A DNA stretch of 64,000 nucleotides from Micromonospora coxensis (lineage in GTDB: Bacteria > Actinomycetota > Actinomycetes > Mycobacteriales > Micromonosporaceae). How positions within the stretch are numbered: position 1 is the first letter of the stretch; each line of letters begins with the position of its first letter. Shown one piece after another: positions 61,261 to 64,000 of the stretch. The notes below the pieces were generated by a model. It was given only the letters and a program-made list of their open reading frames with translations. It did no database searches and had not been told where the DNA came from. The stretch covers positions 248,001-312,000 of the forward strand of contig NZ_LT607753.1 of NCBI RefSeq assembly GCF_900090295.1. The letters run 5' to 3'. Both the position numbers and the translations under genes were made by a program.

Positions 61261-62136
61261 GTGTCCGGAACACCCCTCGACGGGGAGCTGCGCGCCGACT
61301 GCGCCCGCTGCGTCGGGTTGTGCTGCGTCGCCCCGGCGTTCGCCGCCTCCGCCGACTTCGCCCTGGACAAGCCCGCCGGGCAGCCCTGCCCGAACCTGCG
61401 CCCCGACTCGCGCTGCGGCATCCACGACCAACTGCGCGAACGGGGCTTCCCCGGCTGCACCGTCTTCGACTGCTTCGGGGCCGGGCAACGGGTCACCGCC
61501 GCCTTCGCCGGCGGCGACTGGCGCGACGACCCGGCGACCGCGGCGGCGATGTTCGCCACGTTCACCGCCCAACGGCCGCTGCACGAGCTGCTCTGGTACC
61601 TCACCGAGGCGGTGGCGCTCACCCCGGACGGCCCGCTGCGCGACGAGCTGCGCGACGCCGTACGACGGACCCGCCGGCTCACCGCCGGCAGCCCGGACGA
61701 GCTGCGGACGGTCGACCCCGACGCGTACCGGGGGCAGGTCAACCCGCTGCTCGCCCGGGCCGGCGAGCAGGCCCGGGCCGGCCACGACGGCGTCGACCAC
61801 CGGGGGGCGATGCTGCTCGGCGCCGACCTGCGCCGGGCGTACCTGATCGGGGCGAACCTGCGCGGGGCCTGCCTGGTCGGCGCGGACCTGCGCGGCGCGG
61901 ACCTGCGGGCCGCCGACGTCACCGGCGCGGACCTGCGCGGGGCCGACCTGCGCGGCGCGGACCTGCGCGGCACCCTCTTCCTGCACCAGTCCCAGCTCGA
62001 CGCGGCCCGCGGCGACCGGAGCACCCGGCTGCCGGCGGCGCTGCGCCACCCCGGGCACTGGTCACCGCTGACGCTCACCCCCGTGCGCCGGCCCCGCCCG
62101 CCGGGACGCGACGGGGCTCGCCGGCGCGGACGGTGA
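61261..62136 (+). CDS. Cys-rich (YkgJ-like) and pentapeptide-repeat protein
   Basis: The 291-residue protein has an N-terminal Cys-rich module (about 10-75): CARCVGLCCVAP, CPNLRPDSRCGIHDQLRERG and FPGCTVFDCFG, giving about nine Cys likely to bind zinc or Fe-S. A helical middle follows, then a pentapeptide-repeat stretch (about 180-240) with repeated A-D-L-R-G units. Such fusions are known in actinobacteria, but their role is not. GTG start preceded by GGGAG. Confidence 0.85.
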   Translation: MSGTPLDGELRADCARCVGLCCVAPAFAASADFALDKPAGQPCPNLRPDSRCGIHDQLRERGFPGCTVFDCFGAGQRVTAAFAGGDWRDDPATAAAMFATFTAQRPLHELLWYLTEAVALTPDGPLRDELRDAVRRTRRLTAGSPDELRTVDPDAYRGQVNPLLARAGEQARAGHDGVDHRGAMLLGADLRRAYLIGANLRGACLVGADLRGADLRAADVTGADLRGADLRGADLRGTLFLHQSQLDAARGDRSTRLPAALRHPGHWSPLTLTPVRRPRPPGRDGARRRGR

Positions 62137-62147
62137 GGCGCCGGCCG

Positions 62148-62175
62148 GCCCACCGCAGGGACAGCGGCGGTGGGC
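62148..62175 (+). terminator. Hairpin after pentapeptide-protein gene
   Basis: 9-bp perfect arms GCCCACCGC (62148-62156) and GCGGTGGGC (62167-62175), 10-base loop, 11 bp beyond the stop. Confidence 0.5.
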
Positions 62176-62247
62176 GCCTGCCGCCCACCCCGACCGGCAG
62201 GGGCGGCGCGGTGTTTGCCGGCCCACCAGACGGGCAGGTAGGTCGGC

Positions 62248-62502
62248 ATGACTGACGAACAGCGCACCGACCGGGCCAGCACCGACGAGCCGGACGGCAC
62301 CCCGGCGTACGAGGCGTCGCTGCGCCCGCCGGGCGACTCCCTGCACACCACGCAGGACACCGGCGACGACTTCGCGGACCTGCCTGCCGAGGAGCACCTG
62401 TCGGCGCGCGAGACCAGCCGCGCCGGATACGACGTGGACGCGGTCTCCGGGGCGGTCGACCCGTCCCAGGAGGAGGCGGTCAACCCCGCCAGCGAGGTGT
62501 AG
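62248..62502 (+). CDS. Small acidic hypothetical protein
   Basis: The 84-residue acidic, Asp/Thr-rich, probably disordered protein contains YEASLRPPGDSLHTTQDTGD. No domain recognised. An ATG with no strong ribosome site starts the frame. Short acidic proteins of this type are common in Micromonosporaceae. Confidence 0.62.
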   Translation: MTDEQRTDRASTDEPDGTPAYEASLRPPGDSLHTTQDTGDDFADLPAEEHLSARETSRAGYDVDAVSGAVDPSQEEAVNPASEV

Positions 62503-62602
62503 CCGGCCCGAGAACGTGGGCCCGGAGGGTGTCGCCGCCCGGCCGGGCCCGGCGTGTGCCACGGGACCGCGCCGGCGGCGTCGGGTCGGTAGGGTGCGGC
62601 GG

Positions 62603-63331
62603 GTGGACAGGCAGATCCCGTTCGACCGGCTGCACAACTTCCGCGACCTCGGCGGCTGGCGCGCCGCTGACGGCCGCACCGTGCGGTGGAGGCTGCTGTA
62701 CCGGTCCGACTCGCTGCACAAGCTGACCGGGGCCGACCTCGACCGGTTCCGGGCGCTCGGCGTCCGCACCGTGATCGACCTGCGCTACCCGTCGGAGATC
62801 GCCGCGCGCGGCCGGGCGCCCGAGCTGCCCGACCTGAGCTGGCACAACCTCAGCGTCGAGCACCGCGGCTACGACCAGGCCGAGATCGACCCGGAGGTGG
62901 ACCCGTGGCGCTACCTCGCCGACCGGTACGCCGAGGTCGCCGCCGACGGGGTCGAGGAACTGCGCCGGGCGCTGGAGACGATCGCCGCCGCCGACGGGCC
63001 GCTGGTCTTCCACTGCGCCTCCGGCAAGGACCGCACCGGCCTGCTCGCCGCCCTGCTGCTGGCCCTGCTCGACGTCGACGAGGACCAGATCGCCGAGGAC
63101 TTCGCGCTCACCGAGGCGGCCACCGACCGGCTGGTCGCCGACTGGCGGACCGCCCACCCGGGGCGCACCCTGCGCTGGCCCTCGTACGGCCGCGCGCCGG
63201 CCGAGGTCATCCGGCTGTTCCTGGCCGACCTGACCGCCGCGCACGGCTCGGTGCGCGGCTACGCCCGCGACCGGCTCGGAGTGGACGACGCCCTGGTCAC
63301 CGTCCTGCGCGAACGGCTGCTGCACCGCTGA
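62603..63331 (+). CDS. Tyrosine-protein phosphatase (MptpB-like)
   Basis: The 242-residue protein has [46 protein letters not shown] and the phosphatase loop [10 protein letters not shown] with catalytic Cys and Arg. The extra acidic/Lys residues in the loop are as in MptpB-type dual-specificity or lipid phosphatases. The GTG at 62603 is chosen; the frame is open from 62516. Its last 35 bp overlap the convergent RNase HI gene. Confidence 0.9.
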   Translation: MDRQIPFDRLHNFRDLGGWRAADGRTVRWRLLYRSDSLHKLTGADLDRFRALGVRTVIDLRYPSEIAARGRAPELPDLSWHNLSVEHRGYDQAEIDPEVDPWRYLADRYAEVAADGVEELRRALETIAAADGPLVFHCASGKDRTGLLAALLLALLDVDEDQIAEDFALTEAATDRLVADWRTAHPGRTLRWPSYGRAPAEVIRLFLADLTAAHGSVRGYARDRLGVDDALVTVLRERLLHR

Positions 63332-63791
63332 CGGCGGCCCGCGCCTCGGTCATCCCCCGGTTGGCCAGCGCGTCGGCCCGCTCGTTCTCCGGGTGGCCGT
63401 TGTGCCCCTTCACCCACAGCCAGGTCACGTCGTGCCGGGCGCAGGCCGCCTCCAGCCGCTGCCACAGGTCGGCGTTCTTCACCGGCTGCTTCGCCGCCGT
63501 CCGCCACCCGTTGCGCTTCCACGAGGCCAGCCAGCTGGTGATGCCGTTGCGCACGTACGTGCTGTCGGTGTGCAGCCGGACGGTGACCGGCCGGGTCAGC
63601 GTCTCCAACGCCTCGATCGCGGCGGTCAGCTCCATCCGGTTGTTCGTCGTCGGGGCCGCCTCGCCACCGCACAACTCCCGCTCGTGGCCGCCGTAGCGCA
63701 GCACCGCGCCCCAGCCGCCCGGGCCGGGGTTGCCGCTGCACGCCCCGTCGGTCCAGATCTCCACCACCCGCTCGGACACCGCCTGCGCCAT
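63297..63791 (-). CDS. rnhA: Ribonuclease HI
   Basis: The 164-residue RNase H fold enzyme cleaves the RNA of RNA-DNA hybrids. Catalytic acidic residues are visible: [16 protein letters not shown] (Asp), [13 protein letters not shown] (Glu), [12 protein letters not shown] (Asp) and the final Asp in [12 protein letters not shown] basic-handle-like [20 protein letters not shown] is present. ATG 63791 is the likely start. Convergent overlap with the phosphatase gene. Confidence 0.93.
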   Translation of the reverse strand: MAQAVSERVVEIWTDGACSGNPGPGGWGAVLRYGGHERELCGGEAAPTTNNRMELTAAIEALETLTRPVTVRLHTDSTYVRNGITSWLASWKRNGWRTAAKQPVKNADLWQRLEAACARHDVTWLWVKGHNGHPENERADALANRGMTEARAAVSGAAAVRAGR

Positions 63792-63829
63792 GCCGCAGAA
63801 CCTACCGGTGCCCGCCGCCGCCACCGCGC

Positions 63830-64000
63830 GCCGGTGGCGGCGGCGGACGGCCACCGGCCTTCGACGAGGCGACCTACAAGAGGCGCAACGTCGTGGAGTG
63901 TTGCTCCAACCGCCTCGAGCAGTGGCGCGAACTGGCCACCCGCTACGCCAAACCCGCATCCCTCTACCGGACCAGCCTGCTCCTCGTCGCCACCGCTATC
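63830..64000 (+). mobile_element. IS5-type transposase C-terminal fragment (cut by window edge)
   Basis: In the frame starting near 63830 the sequence reads [40 protein letters not shown] and [14 protein letters not shown]. This is the C-terminal part of IS5/IS1182-like DDE transposases, including the region with the catalytic Glu (YKRRNVVE). The rest of the transposase is not upstream because RNase HI begins 40 bp away. It is therefore a 5'-truncated remnant, unless translation resumes in an unseen way; the end lies outside the window. Confidence 0.75.

Overview
The window is GC-rich actinobacterial chromosome. The evidence is the very high GC with strong third-position GC, frequent GTG starts, tight ATGA/GTGA gene overlaps, a mycothiol-dependent formaldehyde dehydrogenase, and the mycobacterial-type pgsA - DUF881 - DUF1290 - DUF881 - gcvH - garA - merR - DUF151 - merR block. 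Protein style and content (paired MEDS proteins, secreted lysozyme-like proteins, SSI-type inhibitor) fit Micromonosporaceae, probably Micromonospora, but no rRNA or marker tree was available to prove this.

Layout. 1-3.0 kb: minus-strand operon of a bacterial NO synthase, a flavohaemoglobin-like protein and a truncated DivIVA-like coiled-coil protein. 3.2-9.4 kb: conserved division/metabolism block, with the GarA FHA switch, two MerR regulators, the glycine-cleavage H protein and a phospholipid synthase. 9.7-15.8 kb: MarR/PP2C signalling pair, a DUF574 methyltransferase, a universal stress protein, small hypothetical genes and a CorC/HlyC deletion-scar pseudogene. 16.5-25.3 kb: a complete selenocysteine island: formate dehydrogenase with an in-frame UGA and an SECIS hairpin, its Fe-S and NrfD-type membrane subunits, tRNA-Sec, selA and selB, all on one strand.

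25.3-40 kb: accessory region. It holds three secreted lysozyme-like paralogues, two of them inside 1.4-kb direct repeats about 10 kb apart. It also has a nucleotidyltransferase (AbiEii-like) pair, two Tat-exported phosphoesterases (5'-nucleotidase and PhoD), dehydrogenases and a 14-TM exporter. 40-49 kb: a DUF3626 protein, a MEDS-STAS / MEDS-HATPase / TrmO operon, the mycothiol formaldehyde pathway (MscR plus an MBL hydrolase), and an MFS/GntR pair. 48-56 kb: CapA, a glycosyltransferase, an EthA-type Baeyer-Villiger monooxygenase operon with divergent EthR, and a MocR regulator with a divergent LysE exporter. 56-64 kb: metallo-hydrolase, archease next to RtcB, an SSI-type protease inhibitor, a Cys-rich pentapeptide protein, a tyrosine phosphatase, RNase HI and an IS5-type transposase remnant at the right edge.

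Themes. One-carbon oxidation is represented at both ends: formaldehyde by MscR plus the hydrolase, and formate by the selenoenzyme. NO synthesis and a globin are translationally coupled. Partner-switching signalling occurs twice. Many convergent gene pairs are separated by long perfect hairpins that probably terminate transcription from both sides. No CRISPR array, rRNA, prophage or complete IS was seen.
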